This document shows positions 9,918 through 18,784 of a stretch of DNA of 64,000 bases, piece after piece. The stretch spans positions 1 through 64,000 of the forward strand of contig NZ_WTYA01000011.1 in assembly GCF_009828025.1 (NCBI RefSeq), read 5' to 3'. A program made the position numbers and the translations under genes. A model generated the notes under the pieces. It worked only from the letters and a program-made list of their open reading frames with translations, had not been told where the DNA came from and made no database searches. The stretch is from Qipengyuania algicida (GTDB lineage Bacteria; Pseudomonadota; Alphaproteobacteria; Sphingomonadales; Sphingomonadaceae). How positions within the stretch are numbered: the first letter of the stretch is position 1; every line of letters begins with the position of its first letter.

Positions 9918-11512
9918 TTCAGCCCGTCGGTGCGGCGGATGAAATCGGCCACATTGGCGTGGAGTTTTGCGAGCACTTCCGGGATCACATAGACCATGTG
10001 GCCGGAGCGGTAATAATGATACTCCACATTCGCCTGCAGCGCGGGCGGTACCGGCAGATGGCGCATTTCGAACTTGCCTTCGAAATAGGGGGTCGAAACA
10101 TCGAAATAGCCGCCGTTGACCATCACTTTGAGCGTGGGGTTCTGTTTCATCGCCGCGGCGAGGTCGGGCAGGACGTTGGGCAGCGCGATCATCTCCCGAC
10201 CCGAGCCGGGCGGGCGGTGGCGATAATCCCAGCTTGAATAGACATCGATGCCGGCTTTGTAGGTCTGGCCAAGCCCGTAGTGCAGCGTCTGGCGAATATA
10301 GGTGTTGAACGCCGCCACATAGGCCGAACTGATCGCCGCACTCTGCGGATCGTAGCTTGCAACCTTGCTCAGCGGGTCCAGCGTCGGCCCGGTGAAGCGG
10401 GTGTCAAGCGTTCCGGTGGTGAGGTCGGCGTCGCCCAACAGCTCCTTCTGGAACGCACCATATTCGATCCGCAGATTGGTCTTGAGCAGATAGGCGACTG
10501 ACAGGCCGGTGTAATCGTGCAGCCGCTCGGCCATTGCTTTGCGGTCCGCATCTGAAAGAGCATTGCCCTTGAGCAGCGCCGCGGCATAGTCGGTGGTCGC
10601 AAAGTCTTCGACCCTTGTGAGGAAGGCTTCGAGATCGGCGGGCTTTTCGGGCAGGCGATTGTGATACCATGCGGTCGCCGCATAGGTCGGCAGCGCGACG
10701 ATATAGGGTTCGTCGATCGACGGATTGAGCTGCGGATCGTCGGGCATCAGATCCCAGTTGAGAATGTCCGACAGCAGGATGGTGCCGTTGAGGTCGACAT
10801 CCTTGCGCTGCAACGCCAGCGTCAGCCCGGCAGCCCGCATCGTGCCATAGCTTTCGCCGAAAAGATATTTGGGGCTGTTCCAGCGATTGTACTTCGACAG
10901 GAATTGCGAAATGAATTCGGCAAAGGCATGGATGTCCTGATCGACGCCGTAGAAAGACTTGGCGGCATCCTTGCCCGCAACGCGGCCGAAGCCGGTGCCG
11001 GGCGCGTCGATGAACACGACGTCGGATACGTCGAGCAGGCTGTGGTCGTTGTTGACGATCTTGTAGGGGGCAGGCGGGGTGTGCTGTGAGGCGCTCGTCA
11101 CGACCCGCACCGGGCCGAAAGCACCCATGTGAAGCCACAGCGTCGAGGAGCCGGGGCCGCCGTTGAAGACGAAGGTTATCGGGCGGTCGGCGGCGGGTAC
11201 GCCATCCTTGAAATAGGCGGTGTAGGACATCGCGGCGACTGCTGAAGGCTGCTTGTCGGCGTCCTTGTCGTGGCTTGCTGCCAGATCTTCGGTATCGTCC
11301 CAGCCCTTGGGATGGACCACCAGCCTGCCGGCATAGGCATGATAGGCAATGTGCTGGCCGCCGACCGTCACCGAACCTGTGCTTTCGACCTGATCGGGCG
11401 TGAAGATTTCCTGCGTGCTCGCTGGCGGTGAGGGTGCTTCGGCGGCAGCCGTTGCAGCCAGTGGTGCGATTGCCAGGATCCCGGCAAGGGTGCGAGTCAG
11501 CACGTTCTTCAT
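9914..11512 (-). CDS. Secreted S10 family serine carboxypeptidase-like protein
   Basis: This 532-residue exported peptidase has a signal peptide beginning MKNVLTRTLAGILAIAPLAA. The oxyanion and substrate region FVFNGGPGSS is at about 110-120, the nucleophile motif GESYGT near 217 and a C-terminal histidine motif SGHMVYV near 500. These are the marks of peptidase family S10. The start is placed at 11512 because the longer open frame lacks a signal peptide and runs antisense through the HxlR gene. Substrate is unknown; likely location is the periplasm. It converges on the TonB receptor with overlapping stop codons. Confidence 0.88.
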   Translation of the reverse strand: MKNVLTRTLAGILAIAPLAATAAAEAPSPPASTQEIFTPDQVESTGSVTVGGQHIAYHAYAGRLVVHPKGWDDTEDLAASHDKDADKQPSAVAAMSYTAYFKDGVPAADRPITFVFNGGPGSSTLWLHMGAFGPVRVVTSASQHTPPAPYKIVNNDHSLLDVSDVVFIDAPGTGFGRVAGKDAAKSFYGVDQDIHAFAEFISQFLSKYNRWNSPKYLFGESYGTMRAAGLTLALQRKDVDLNGTILLSDILNWDLMPDDPQLNPSIDEPYIVALPTYAATAWYHNRLPEKPADLEAFLTRVEDFATTDYAAALLKGNALSDADRKAMAERLHDYTGLSVAYLLKTNLRIEYGAFQKELLGDADLTTGTLDTRFTGPTLDPLSKVASYDPQSAAISSAYVAAFNTYIRQTLHYGLGQTYKAGIDVYSSWDYRHRPPGSGREMIALPNVLPDLAAAMKQNPTLKVMVNGGYFDVSTPYFEGKFEMRHLPVPPALQANVEYHYYRSGHMVYVIPEVLAKLHANVADFIRRTDGLN

Positions 11513-11598
11513 GAAAATTGCCCCAGTTGTTTGCCCTCCGCAGTGTCCATGCGGCGGGGGGCGCGCAATGTAAATTGTCTTGCGGGTTGTCGCCGTCT

Positions 11599-11937
11599 TC
11601 AGTCGAGGTGGGTGCGCGACCATTCCTCCATCGCCTGCAACACCGGCTGGAGGCTGCGGCCCTTCTCGGTCAGCGAATACTCGACCCGCGGCGGGATCTC
11701 GCCGTAATCCTTGCGCATGACGAGCCCTGCACCTTCCATCTCCTTGAGCGTTTTCGACAGAGTGCGATGGGTGATCGGGCCAAGCCTGCGTTGCAACTCG
11801 TTGAAACGCAGCGCACCGTCCATCAGCCAGTAGATCACCATGGGACGCCATTTGCCCGAAAGGAATTCGAGCGTACGCTCAGCCGGGCAATCCGACCTAC
11901 CAGCTGCAACGGGTTTGGTGAGAGTTTCAGTATCCAT
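11599..11937 (-). CDS. HxlR family winged-helix regulator
   Basis: This 112-residue transcription factor matches the HxlR family. It has a conserved N-terminal cysteine (CPAERTLEFLSGKW), the recognition part RFNELQRRLGPITHRTLSKT, and the wing and closing VEYSLTEKGRSLQPVL. Members often sense electrophiles or quinones through the N-terminal cysteine; that role here is an inference. It is divergent from the pirin gene with a 104-base spacer, so it probably controls pirin, itself, or both. The 86-base gap to the S10 peptidase start (11513-11598) holds only an imperfect GC-rich hairpin. Confidence 0.88.
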   Translation of the reverse strand: MDTETLTKPVAAGRSDCPAERTLEFLSGKWRPMVIYWLMDGALRFNELQRRLGPITHRTLSKTLKEMEGAGLVMRKDYGEIPPRVEYSLTEKGRSLQPVLQAMEEWSRTHLD

Positions 11938-12041
11938 AAGGACCGTACTTGTTAGAGTGAAAGCGTCTCAATATCTAGGGCGCAACACGAAAGCAACGCC
12001 CCGGGCGGGGCGAGAATACGCCCGTTGGAAAGGTACAGGCG

Positions 12042-12905
12042 ATGAAGACAATCGAGAGCATTCTGCGCAATGACAGCGGCCATTGGGTCGGTGACGGATT
12101 TCCCGTGCGTTCGCTGTTCAGCTATCACGGTGATACCGCTGCGATCAGCCCGTTCCTGCTGTTCGATTATGCGGGGCCTTGGAATTTCGAGCCCACCAAT
12201 GGCAATCCGCGCGGCGTGGGCGAGCATCCGCACAAGGGCTTCGAAACGGTGACGATCGTTTATGACGGCGAGGTCAGCCATCGCGATTCCACCGGCGGAG
12301 GCGGCACGATCGGAACCGGCGAAGTCCAGTGGATGACCGCCGGATCGGGCGTGCTGCACGAGGAATTTCATTCGGCCGGCTACAGCAAGTCGGGCGGGCC
12401 GTTCCGTATGGTGCAGCTATGGGTGAACCTGCCCGCGAAGGACAAGCTGACGCCCGCGAAATACCAAGCGATCACGCGCGATATGATCCGCGAAATTGCT
12501 TTCGAGGGCGGTCGCGCAAGGATTATCGCGGGCGAGTTTGACGGCACTTCCGGTCCCGCCAGCACATTCACCCCGATCAATCTGTGGGATGTGCGGCTGG
12601 AAGCGGATGCACGCGTCACCCTGCCGCTACCCTCAGGCCATACCAGCATGGTGGCGGTCCTGTCCGGCCATGTTCAAATCGCCGGGCAGGGCGTCGGCGA
12701 AGCGGAAATCGCGCGGCTCTCGCTCGATGGTGAAGGCGTGGAGATCGTCGCAGACGGCGATGCGATATTGCTGGTCATGACCGGAGAGCCGCTGGGCGAG
12801 CCTGTCTTCGGCCACGGCCCCTTCGTGATGAATACCGAGGCGGAAATCCGCGAGGCGATCGCCGATTTCAACGCGGGCAAATTCGGCGCTCTGGCCCCGG
12901 CTTGA
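12042..12905 (+). CDS. Pirin family cupin protein
   Basis: This 287-residue protein is a bicupin of the pirin family. The metal-binding motif GEHPHKGFETVTIVYDGE is at about residues 62-79. Further conserved features are a GTGEVQWMTAGSGVLHEE block near 104 and a second cupin after residue 180. Bacterial pirins include quercetin 2,3-dioxygenases and redox-linked regulators; the substrate here is unknown. An AAGG-containing ribosome site lies ahead of ATG 12042. The divergent HxlR regulator suggests inducible expression by a reactive compound, and a strong hairpin follows at 12933. Confidence 0.9.
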   Translation: MKTIESILRNDSGHWVGDGFPVRSLFSYHGDTAAISPFLLFDYAGPWNFEPTNGNPRGVGEHPHKGFETVTIVYDGEVSHRDSTGGGGTIGTGEVQWMTAGSGVLHEEFHSAGYSKSGGPFRMVQLWVNLPAKDKLTPAKYQAITRDMIREIAFEGGRARIIAGEFDGTSGPASTFTPINLWDVRLEADARVTLPLPSGHTSMVAVLSGHVQIAGQGVGEAEIARLSLDGEGVEIVADGDAILLVMTGEPLGEPVFGHGPFVMNTEAEIREAIADFNAGKFGALAPA

Positions 12906-12932
12906 AAGCCTTACGCTTCATTTGACGCAATG

Positions 12933-12974
12933 GCGGGCGCTGCATCTTGGACAAGCGGTGCAGCGCCCGCTTTG
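12933..12974 (+). terminator. Terminator-like hairpin after pirin gene
   Basis: GCGGGCGCTGCA at 12933-12944 pairs perfectly with TGCAGCGCCCGC at 12959-12970, and TTT follows. The T-run is short, so termination may be incomplete. Confidence 0.6.
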
Positions 12975-13042
12975 CGGCTGGATTCGCGTCTGCAATGGTG
13001 CGAATGCACATCCTCGCCGAATGCGGCGCAGAGAGGGATGCA

Positions 13043-14287
13043 ATGGAAAGTGAGCGGCCCGGGTCGGGCAGCGATAGCCTGTCGATGGTCGAGGCTCGGC
13101 AATCATGGGCCTTCCTCGGCGCCTACGCATTGGCGTGGGCAGGTGGATCGATCGCCTATGTGCCTTTCCTGACCATCCTGCTGCCTTCGCGCATTGCCGA
13201 ATTGCACGATCAGACTGATGCCGTCTGGTGGCTGTCGACACTGGCGTTCTCCGGCGCGATCATGGCTAGCATCGCCAATATCCTTGCCGGTCTGGCGAGC
13301 GACCTGACCCGTTCGCGCAGGCCGTGGGTTCTGGCAGGCCTTGCCGTCAATCTGTTTGCCCTGCTGCAATTCGGTCGCGCTGAGACACCGGCGCAATTCA
13401 TCTTGCTGATCGTCATCTGGCAATTGTCGCTCAACATGGTCCTTGCCCCGCTGGCGGCCTGGGCGGGCGATTGCGTCCCGGACGGTCAGAAGGGGGTGCT
13501 CGGAGGGCTACTGGCGCTGGCGCCCGCGCTCGGCGCATTGTCGAGCGTTTTCGTGACCATGGCAGCTGCCGGGCAGTTGGGCGTGCAACTGGCATTGGTT
13601 GCCGGACTGGTAGCGGTCTTTATCCTGCCCGTCCTGATCTTCGTCGCGCCGCGGAAGGTTCCGATCGATACGGCCCCAACACCCGTCGCCGAAAGACGCA
13701 AAGCCATCGTGATCCCGCGTGCGACGGCAATCATGTGGCTGGCGCGATTTCTGGTTCAATTGGCTGAATCCTCGCTGTTCGCGTTCCTTCTTCTGTTCTT
13801 TCGCTCGGTCAGCGAAGATGTCAGCGAGACCAGCGTCGCCAGCCTGTTTGCCGTCGTGCTCTGCATGGCTGTTCCGATTGCCTTGCTGGTCGGTCGCTGG
13901 TCGGACCGGCATGGCCGCCCGATCCTGCCGCTTGCCGTTTGCGCAGCGGTTAGCGGATTTGGCCTGATCGCCATGGCGTTGAGCCGCGATCTGGCAATGG
14001 TTTCGGCCAATTATATCGTCTTCGGAACGGCGACGGCTGTGTTCCTGTCGCTCCATGCGGCGCAGACATTGCGCGTGCTTCCGCGATCGGACCGACGGGG
14101 CAGGGATCTGGGTTTCTTCAACCTCACCAATACGGTGCCCTCGATCGTCATGCCGATCTTCGCGTTAACGCTGATCCCCGCGCTGGGCTTCCCGGCGATG
14201 ATGGTAATGCTTGCGGTGCTGTCTTTCATCGCATCGTTCTTGCTGGTGTTGCTGGCGAAACGCGCCGCGTCCCGCCAGCAAGTATAG
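13043..14287 (+). CDS. MFS transporter
   Basis: This 414-residue membrane protein shows about 12 hydrophobic segments in the two-halves arrangement of the major facilitator superfamily. The loop after helix 2 reads GLASDLTRSRRPWVLAG, and the equivalent second-half loop reads GRWSDRHGRPILPL. ATG 13043 is chosen over an upstream frame-open region because GAGAGGG lies just before it and the N-terminus then fits. No specificity motif is recognised. It stands alone between the pirin terminator and the IF-1 leader. Confidence 0.88.
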   Translation: MESERPGSGSDSLSMVEARQSWAFLGAYALAWAGGSIAYVPFLTILLPSRIAELHDQTDAVWWLSTLAFSGAIMASIANILAGLASDLTRSRRPWVLAGLAVNLFALLQFGRAETPAQFILLIVIWQLSLNMVLAPLAAWAGDCVPDGQKGVLGGLLALAPALGALSSVFVTMAAAGQLGVQLALVAGLVAVFILPVLIFVAPRKVPIDTAPTPVAERRKAIVIPRATAIMWLARFLVQLAESSLFAFLLLFFRSVSEDVSETSVASLFAVVLCMAVPIALLVGRWSDRHGRPILPLAVCAAVSGFGLIAMALSRDLAMVSANYIVFGTATAVFLSLHAAQTLRVLPRSDRRGRDLGFFNLTNTVPSIVMPIFALTLIPALGFPAMMVMLAVLSFIASFLLVLLAKRAASRQQV

Positions 14288-14485
14288 TGGCTTGTCGATC
14301 CACGGCATCAGCACTGGGCCACACTGACATCAGTGGCAATTTCCAAACCGGACGATCAACACCATTGTAATTTTTTTTCCCGCTGCTATATACAAATTGC
14401 CTAACGTCGTTTGCGACGGATTATGATTGCTGCAGTTTGCGCACCAGCGCGACATCGGCACCACTTCCCTTTCATGCACTATGGC

Positions 14486-14519
14486 TCCGCGACGGAATAC
14501 GTCCGCGCGGATGTTTTTT
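14486..14519 (+). promoter_or_regulatory. Possible attenuator in the infA leader
   Basis: ACGTCC at 14499-14504 can pair with GGATGT at 14509-14514 around a GCGC loop, followed by six T (14514-14519), 19 bases before the infA start. An alternative stem, TCCGCG at 14486-14491 with CGCGGA at 14506-14511, excludes the first. This has the form of terminator and antiterminator, but the stems are short. The rest of 14288-14485 holds no gene I can support; a T-run lies near 14375. Confidence 0.35.
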
Positions 14520-14538
14520 CGTACGCAAGGGATACGGA

Positions 14539-14805
14539 TTGGCGAAGGAAGAGCTCATTACGATGGAGGGCGAGATCGACGAGATCCTGCCCGATGGGCG
14601 CTTCGGCGTCACACTCGACAATGAGCATCGTCTGATCTGCTACACTGCAGGCAAGATGCGTCGCTACCGTATCCGATCGGTCGTTGGAGACCGCGTACAT
14701 GTCGAATTGACGCCCTACGATCTGACCAAGGGTCGGATCGTCTTCCGCGAACGAACACCCGGGCAAGGCCCCGGCGGTGGTCGTAAACGCGGATACAAGC
14801 GTTGA
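14539..14805 (+). CDS. infA: Translation initiation factor IF-1
   Basis: This 88-residue protein is the S1-fold initiation factor that occupies the ribosomal A site. After the initiator it reads [19 protein letters not shown], then [19 protein letters not shown] and [18 protein letters not shown], covering the whole 72-residue family. A basic tail of about 16 residues ([16 protein letters not shown]) is extra. The only start that gives the canonical N-terminus is TTG 14539, preceded by AAGGGA at suitable spacing. Many alphaproteobacteria carry more than one IF-1; the tail and the leader hairpins make a condition-specific paralogue possible. Confidence 0.9.
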   Translation: MAKEELITMEGEIDEILPDGRFGVTLDNEHRLICYTAGKMRRYRIRSVVGDRVHVELTPYDLTKGRIVFRERTPGQGPGGGRKRGYKR

Positions 14806-14851
14806 CACTTTAGAATAAGGCGGCGGGCAGAGCCTGCCGAACACAACAACA

Positions 14852-15004
14852 ATGAATGCAATAAATCTGCGCGATACGTCGCGCCCCAAACTTTCGCTGC
14901 GCTATGGCGCCACCCATGCACAAGTCGCGGACCGTGAGCGGACCAATTCCAGTCACTTGCCGATCGCAGAGTTGCAACGTCTTGTCGCCACGATGATCGA
15001 CTGA
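14852..15004 (+). CDS. Small hypothetical protein, 50 residues
   Basis: An ATG-started frame encodes 50 residues beginning MNAINLRDTSRPKLSLRYGA and ending in an amphipathic helix LPIAELQRLVATMID. Composition is typical of a soluble protein. It lies 46 bases after infA and 57 before another small gene. I do not recognise a family. No clear ribosome site precedes it, so it could be spurious. Confidence 0.4.
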   Translation: MNAINLRDTSRPKLSLRYGATHAQVADRERTNSSHLPIAELQRLVATMID

Positions 15005-15061
15005 GCAACCCAAAAACCCGCGGCCATGCATCAGCATTCCCGCAACAGCAGGAGCGCCGAC

Positions 15062-15286
15062 ATGGACCTTAATTTTCAATATGCCGAACACCAGCGCGCC
15101 CTCATGGGTGCGGCCGATGCCGCAAACGATGACCACCGCTCGGCCAAGCTTGCGAAGGCTTCGCACATCGCTGGTCGTATCAGCGACTTCCAACACGGGC
15201 TCGGCGCTGCCGCAGCCTGCGCCTGGAGCAAGGCCCAGTTTGCCAACCCGGTATTGCTAAAGGCGGGTTCCGCGGCGACCCTCTAG
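15062..15286 (+). CDS. Small conserved hypothetical protein, 74 residues
   Basis: This 74-residue frame begins MDLNFQYAEHQRALMGAADA and continues with a charged helix. Proteins starting MDLN with this helical pattern are, to my recollection, common in sphingomonads and have no known function. An AGGAG lies a few bases upstream of ATG 15062, which favours it over an upstream ATG at 15026. It may be co-transcribed with the 50-residue frame before it. Confidence 0.6.
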   Translation: MDLNFQYAEHQRALMGAADAANDDHRSAKLAKASHIAGRISDFQHGLGAAAACAWSKAQFANPVLLKAGSAATL

Positions 15287-15350
15287 GTCGCACGAAGCCC
15301 TGCCAACCAGATCTGCTCACGGCGAATTTATTCGGATAGCGGCGCCTGAG

Positions 15351-15378
15351 AAGGAAACCGGAACCCTCCGGTTTCCTT
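15351..15378. terminator. Perfect 12-bp hairpin without T-run
   Basis: AAGGAAACCGGA at 15351-15362 and TCCGGTTTCCTT at 15367-15378 form a perfect stem with an ACCC loop. It lies after the small protein gene ending at 15286. No T-run follows on the plus strand. It could terminate weakly or protect a 3' end. I see nothing else in 15287-15567 apart from a GAGAGGAG at 15545. Confidence 0.45.
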
Positions 15379-15567
15379 GCCGCGAAACCGATCAACTCCA
15401 TTCAATTGGCGACTTGGTGCGCCACGGGCCCGCAATTTCACACGCTGGCGGCAAGGGCTATGGCGTCGTGCGTTCCCATGACCCCCGGCTACGCGCTTGA
15501 TATCACCGGCTAACGCTTTTAGTCGTTTCAAATTGCCCGAATTTGAGAGGAGTCGGTCATCGAAAAG

Positions 15568-16755
15568 TTGCAGACCGAAAATCCTCTCGCGGCCCCTTCC
15601 TACCCATTGTCGGATAAGCATCCCTCGGAGGTCTGGCGTCGCCAGCAACAGATACTGGGTCGTGTTGCCCTGGGCGGCGACCGCGAAGGCATACTTTGTG
15701 ATATCGTGCGCCTTGCCGAAGAGCAGACCGGAGATGGTATGCTGGCGTCGATCCTGCTGTTGTCCGAAGACGGGGAACATCTCGAACTCGGTGGCGCCCC
15801 GAGCCTGCCCGACGAATACAACGCAGCGATCGAAGGGATGGTGATCGGCGAGGGCGAAGGGTCGTGCGGTACTGCCGCCGCCACGGGGCAAGCGGTCTTC
15901 GTCGAAGACATCGCCACCGATCCGCTCTGGGCCGATTTTCGCGATCTGGCTCTATCGCACGGTCTGGGCGCTTGCTGGTCGGTTCCGATCAAGGCGGGCG
16001 ACGGCACCGTGCTCGGGACCTTCGCCAACTACTACTGCGAGCCGCGGCAGCCCTCCGAGCTCGATCGCGAGATCATCGAGGCAATCGCGCTGACCACGTC
16101 GATCGCCGTCGAGCGGATACGCCTGGAACGGATGCGCAACCGGGCCGAGGAAGCCACGGCGCTGGTTCTGGAGGAGCTCCAGCACCGCGTGAAGAACGCT
16201 TTCGCCCTCGCGCAAAGCCTCATCAACCTGAATGTACCGGCCGCACTGAGTGCCCGGGATCTGGCCGATAAAGTCAATGGGAAGCTGCGCGCGATTGCGT
16301 CTGCGCAGGATCTCATAATCGTTCGCAACGCGGCCGGGCGGTCGAATGAAATGACGTCCATCCGTACGCTGCTTGCAACGATCCTAGGACCATTGGGTTA
16401 TGGTGATGCCGACGACCGCATCTGCCTGAAAGGAGAGGGGCAGAGGGTCGACGCTCAGTCGATTTCGGGTCTGGCCATGGTCTTCCATGAACTGGCCACC
16501 AACGCGACGAAATACGGTGCCTTGACGGATGCCGGTGGCAAAGTCTCGATCGAATGGCATACAACGCCCGAAGGCCTTTTGATGCAGTGGGCCGAGAATG
16601 GTGGGCCGCAAACAACAGCTCCCGAAGTCCAGAATTTTGGCACTAGGCTCGTCGCATCCACAATCAGCCAGCTCGGTGCGGAGATCGACTATGAGTGGCG
16701 AGCAGATGGCCTGCGGGTGCAGATAACCCTGCCGCTCGCCTCAGTAGTCGAGTAG
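15568..16755 (+). CDS. GAF-HWE sensor histidine kinase
   Basis: This 395-residue cytoplasmic kinase has an N-terminal GAF domain (about 25-185) and a HWE/HisKA_2 transmitter. The phospho-acceptor motif LEELQHRVKNAFALAQSL places the histidine near residue 205, and the N-box FHELATNATKYGAL lies near 307. There is no membrane segment. In alphaproteobacteria such kinases often feed the PhyR-NepR-EcfG general stress pathway; that link is inferred. The start is uncertain: TTG 15568 is the first usable codon, but the best Shine-Dalgarno (GAGAGGAG, 15545-15552) sits 15 bases away, and no ATG or GTG is available near it. It is convergent with a single-domain response regulator. Confidence 0.85.
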   Translation: MQTENPLAAPSYPLSDKHPSEVWRRQQQILGRVALGGDREGILCDIVRLAEEQTGDGMLASILLLSEDGEHLELGGAPSLPDEYNAAIEGMVIGEGEGSCGTAAATGQAVFVEDIATDPLWADFRDLALSHGLGACWSVPIKAGDGTVLGTFANYYCEPRQPSELDREIIEAIALTTSIAVERIRLERMRNRAEEATALVLEELQHRVKNAFALAQSLINLNVPAALSARDLADKVNGKLRAIASAQDLIIVRNAAGRSNEMTSIRTLLATILGPLGYGDADDRICLKGEGQRVDAQSISGLAMVFHELATNATKYGALTDAGGKVSIEWHTTPEGLLMQWAENGGPQTTAPEVQNFGTRLVASTISQLGAEIDYEWRADGLRVQITLPLASVVE

Positions 16756-16778
16756 CCTACGCCCGTCTCTCGCCCTGA

Positions 16779-17144
16779 TTAATCCAGCATCTCTTGTATC
16801 GCGGCGTGGACGGCAGTTGGGATGTAAGGTTTCGAACAAAATCTCGAACCTTGGGGCAACGCTCCGTCATCGAGAGCTGCTTTGCCGGACGTCACGATAA
16901 TACCAATTTCCGGCCATATTCGCGAAACCTCGTGCGCCAACATGATGCCATCCAGATCGCCTGGCATATCGACGTCGGTAAAAAGAATACGGATATCATC
17001 AGTATTTCGCAGCGCCTCAAGCGCATCGCGACCGGACGGAGCCTCGATTATGTCGTAACCAAGAGCGGTGAGTTGATCGACGACGTCCATACGGATCAAT
17101 ATCTCGTCCTCGACGACGAGTATTGTGGCGCTACCAGATTGCAT
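16779..17144 (-). CDS. Single-domain response regulator
   Basis: This 121-residue protein is a lone receiver domain. It has an acidic pocket in ILVVEDEILIR, the phospho-accepting aspartate in ILFTDVDMPG near residue 56, a conserved switch residue in IIVTSGKA, and the lysine in FCSKPY. No output domain is present, so it acts by protein contact or phosphate relay. Start at ATG 17144 is chosen because AAGGA lies upstream and the domain begins directly after. ATG 17180 is an alternative adding MAEGLSPKERVL. An EcfG-type promoter lies at 17199-17224. It is the obvious partner for the HWE kinase encoded opposite. Confidence 0.85.
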   Translation of the reverse strand: MQSGSATILVVEDEILIRMDVVDQLTALGYDIIEAPSGRDALEALRNTDDIRILFTDVDMPGDLDGIMLAHEVSRIWPEIGIIVTSGKAALDDGALPQGSRFCSKPYIPTAVHAAIQEMLD

Positions 17145-17198
17145 GAGGACACGTTCCTTGGGGGACAGCCCCTCCGCCATATGGAACGACATTCCCTG

Positions 17199-17224
17199 AA
17201 CGCAGGGGTACGCATACCGGTTCC
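17199..17224 (-). promoter_or_regulatory. EcfG-type promoter for response regulator
   Basis: Read on the minus strand, GGAAC (17224-17220), 17 bases, then CGTT (17202-17199). This exactly matches the alphaproteobacterial general stress sigma consensus. It would start transcription about 10 bases before ATG 17180, or about 50 before ATG 17144. The remaining 17225-17476 shows no gene. Confidence 0.65.
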
Positions 17225-17476
17225 AATTCAGCTGACGATCGGTTCGGGTGCGTGCGGAAAAAACGACTGCAAGAGACCACGATAGATGCATTAAGCTCGT
17301 AAGTCGTGTCCTGTCATGGCTGCTCGATGCATCATCCCGCGACCGTCCGCGATGTCGTCGCCAGCCGAATGGCAGGTTCTGGCCACAAAGCTCGCAAAGC
17401 TGCCTTCACATCTTGATGCTTGCGCCGCGCGGATCAGACGCGCAAACTCCTGTGCGTAATCGGGAGGGGAATTTTC

Positions 17477-18763
17477 ATGCGTTATGTTACGCTCGCCGCG
17501 CTTGTCGCTGCTCTTGCTGTCATGTCTGCCGCGCCCGTGGGTGCGCAAACGCGGGTGATACATGCCGAGCGTGTGATCACCGATCCTGCCGCTGCTCCGA
17601 TGGGCAGGACGACGATCACCGAAACCGACGGAAAGATCGTCTCGATCGAGCCGGGCTGGAACGCCGGACCGGCGGGCGCGGAGGTGATCGAGCTGCCAGG
17701 CAAGACGGTGATGCCCGGGCTGATCGATACCCATGTCCATCTTGGCTTCGATCCGGGTGGCGACTGGTGGCGTGACGCCATCGATACTGACGAATGGACC
17801 GCGATGGTCAACGTCAAGAACGCTAAGAAAACTGTCGAGGCAGGGTTCACCACGGTGCGCGATGTGGGCAATGACCCGCGCGCCTCGGCGGCGCTGGTGC
17901 GTGCCACGCGCGAAGGCTGGTTCGAGGCGCCGCGGGTGCTGTGGGCGGGAATGCCGTTGTCACCGATCGGCGGCCATGCCGATGTCCACGGCTTTCGCCC
18001 CGAAGTCATGGCGGTGCTCGACAAGCACAACGCCAACACCTGCACCGGCGCGGTCGAATGCGCCGCGCTGGTGCGCAGGACCGTGCGCGAGGGCGCCGAC
18101 TGGATCAAGATCATGGCCACCGGCGGTGTGCTGAGCCAGGGCGACAAGAGCCTGGGGCAGGCGTTCACCGACGAGGAGATGAAATCCATCGTCGACACCG
18201 CCCGCTCGCTGGGGGTCCATGTCGCTGCCCACGCCCACGCTGATCAGGGCGTGCGCGCGGCGACGCTGGCGGGTGTCGACACCATCGAACACGGCACCTT
18301 CATCTCGCCCGAAACGGCCAGGATCATGAAGACGCATGGTACGGTTCTGGTGCCCACACTGCTCGCCTTTAAGGGTGTGGGCGAAGGGTTGGGCAAGGGC
18401 ATTTATACGCCCGCGGTCGAAGCCAAGATCCGCATGACTCTGGGACATCTGGGCGAAGGCTGTCGCAATGCGCGCGCAGCCGGGGTGACGATCGCCTTCG
18501 GGACCGACAGCGGCGTCACCGCGCATGGCCGCAACGCCGAGGAGTTTGGCCTGATGGAGGATAATTGTGGGATGAGCGCGAAGGAAGCGCTCGCCACCGC
18601 CACCACCACGGCGGCCAAGGTGCTGGGCATGGACCAGCAGATAGGCAAGCTCGCGCCCGGCTATTCGGCGGATATGGTGGCGGTGGATGGCGATCCGCTA
18701 AAGGACGCGCGGATACTGCAAAAGGTCGAGTGGGTAATGGCGCGCGGGCAAGTGATCGACTGA
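17477..18763 (+). CDS. Exported amidohydrolase
   Basis: This 428-residue metal-dependent hydrolase has a signal peptide, MRYVTLAALVAALAVMSAAP, cleaved near VGAQ. Amidohydrolase ligands are in order: DTHVH near 84-88, the lysine in WIKIMATGG near 209, histidines in AAHAHAD (about 251) and IEHGT (about 270), and the aspartate in FGTDSG (about 341). This resembles the imidazolonepropionase-like and Xaa-Pro dipeptidase-like exported enzymes; the substrate is not determined by sequence. ATG 17477 has GGGAGGGG upstream. It stands alone and is followed by a perfect bidirectional hairpin. Confidence 0.9.
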   Translation: MRYVTLAALVAALAVMSAAPVGAQTRVIHAERVITDPAAAPMGRTTITETDGKIVSIEPGWNAGPAGAEVIELPGKTVMPGLIDTHVHLGFDPGGDWWRDAIDTDEWTAMVNVKNAKKTVEAGFTTVRDVGNDPRASAALVRATREGWFEAPRVLWAGMPLSPIGGHADVHGFRPEVMAVLDKHNANTCTGAVECAALVRRTVREGADWIKIMATGGVLSQGDKSLGQAFTDEEMKSIVDTARSLGVHVAAHAHADQGVRAATLAGVDTIEHGTFISPETARIMKTHGTVLVPTLLAFKGVGEGLGKGIYTPAVEAKIRMTLGHLGEGCRNARAAGVTIAFGTDSGVTAHGRNAEEFGLMEDNCGMSAKEALATATTTAAKVLGMDQQIGKLAPGYSADMVAVDGDPLKDARILQKVEWVMARGQVID

Positions 18764-18784
18764 ATCACTCCGCTGGTCAGGGCC

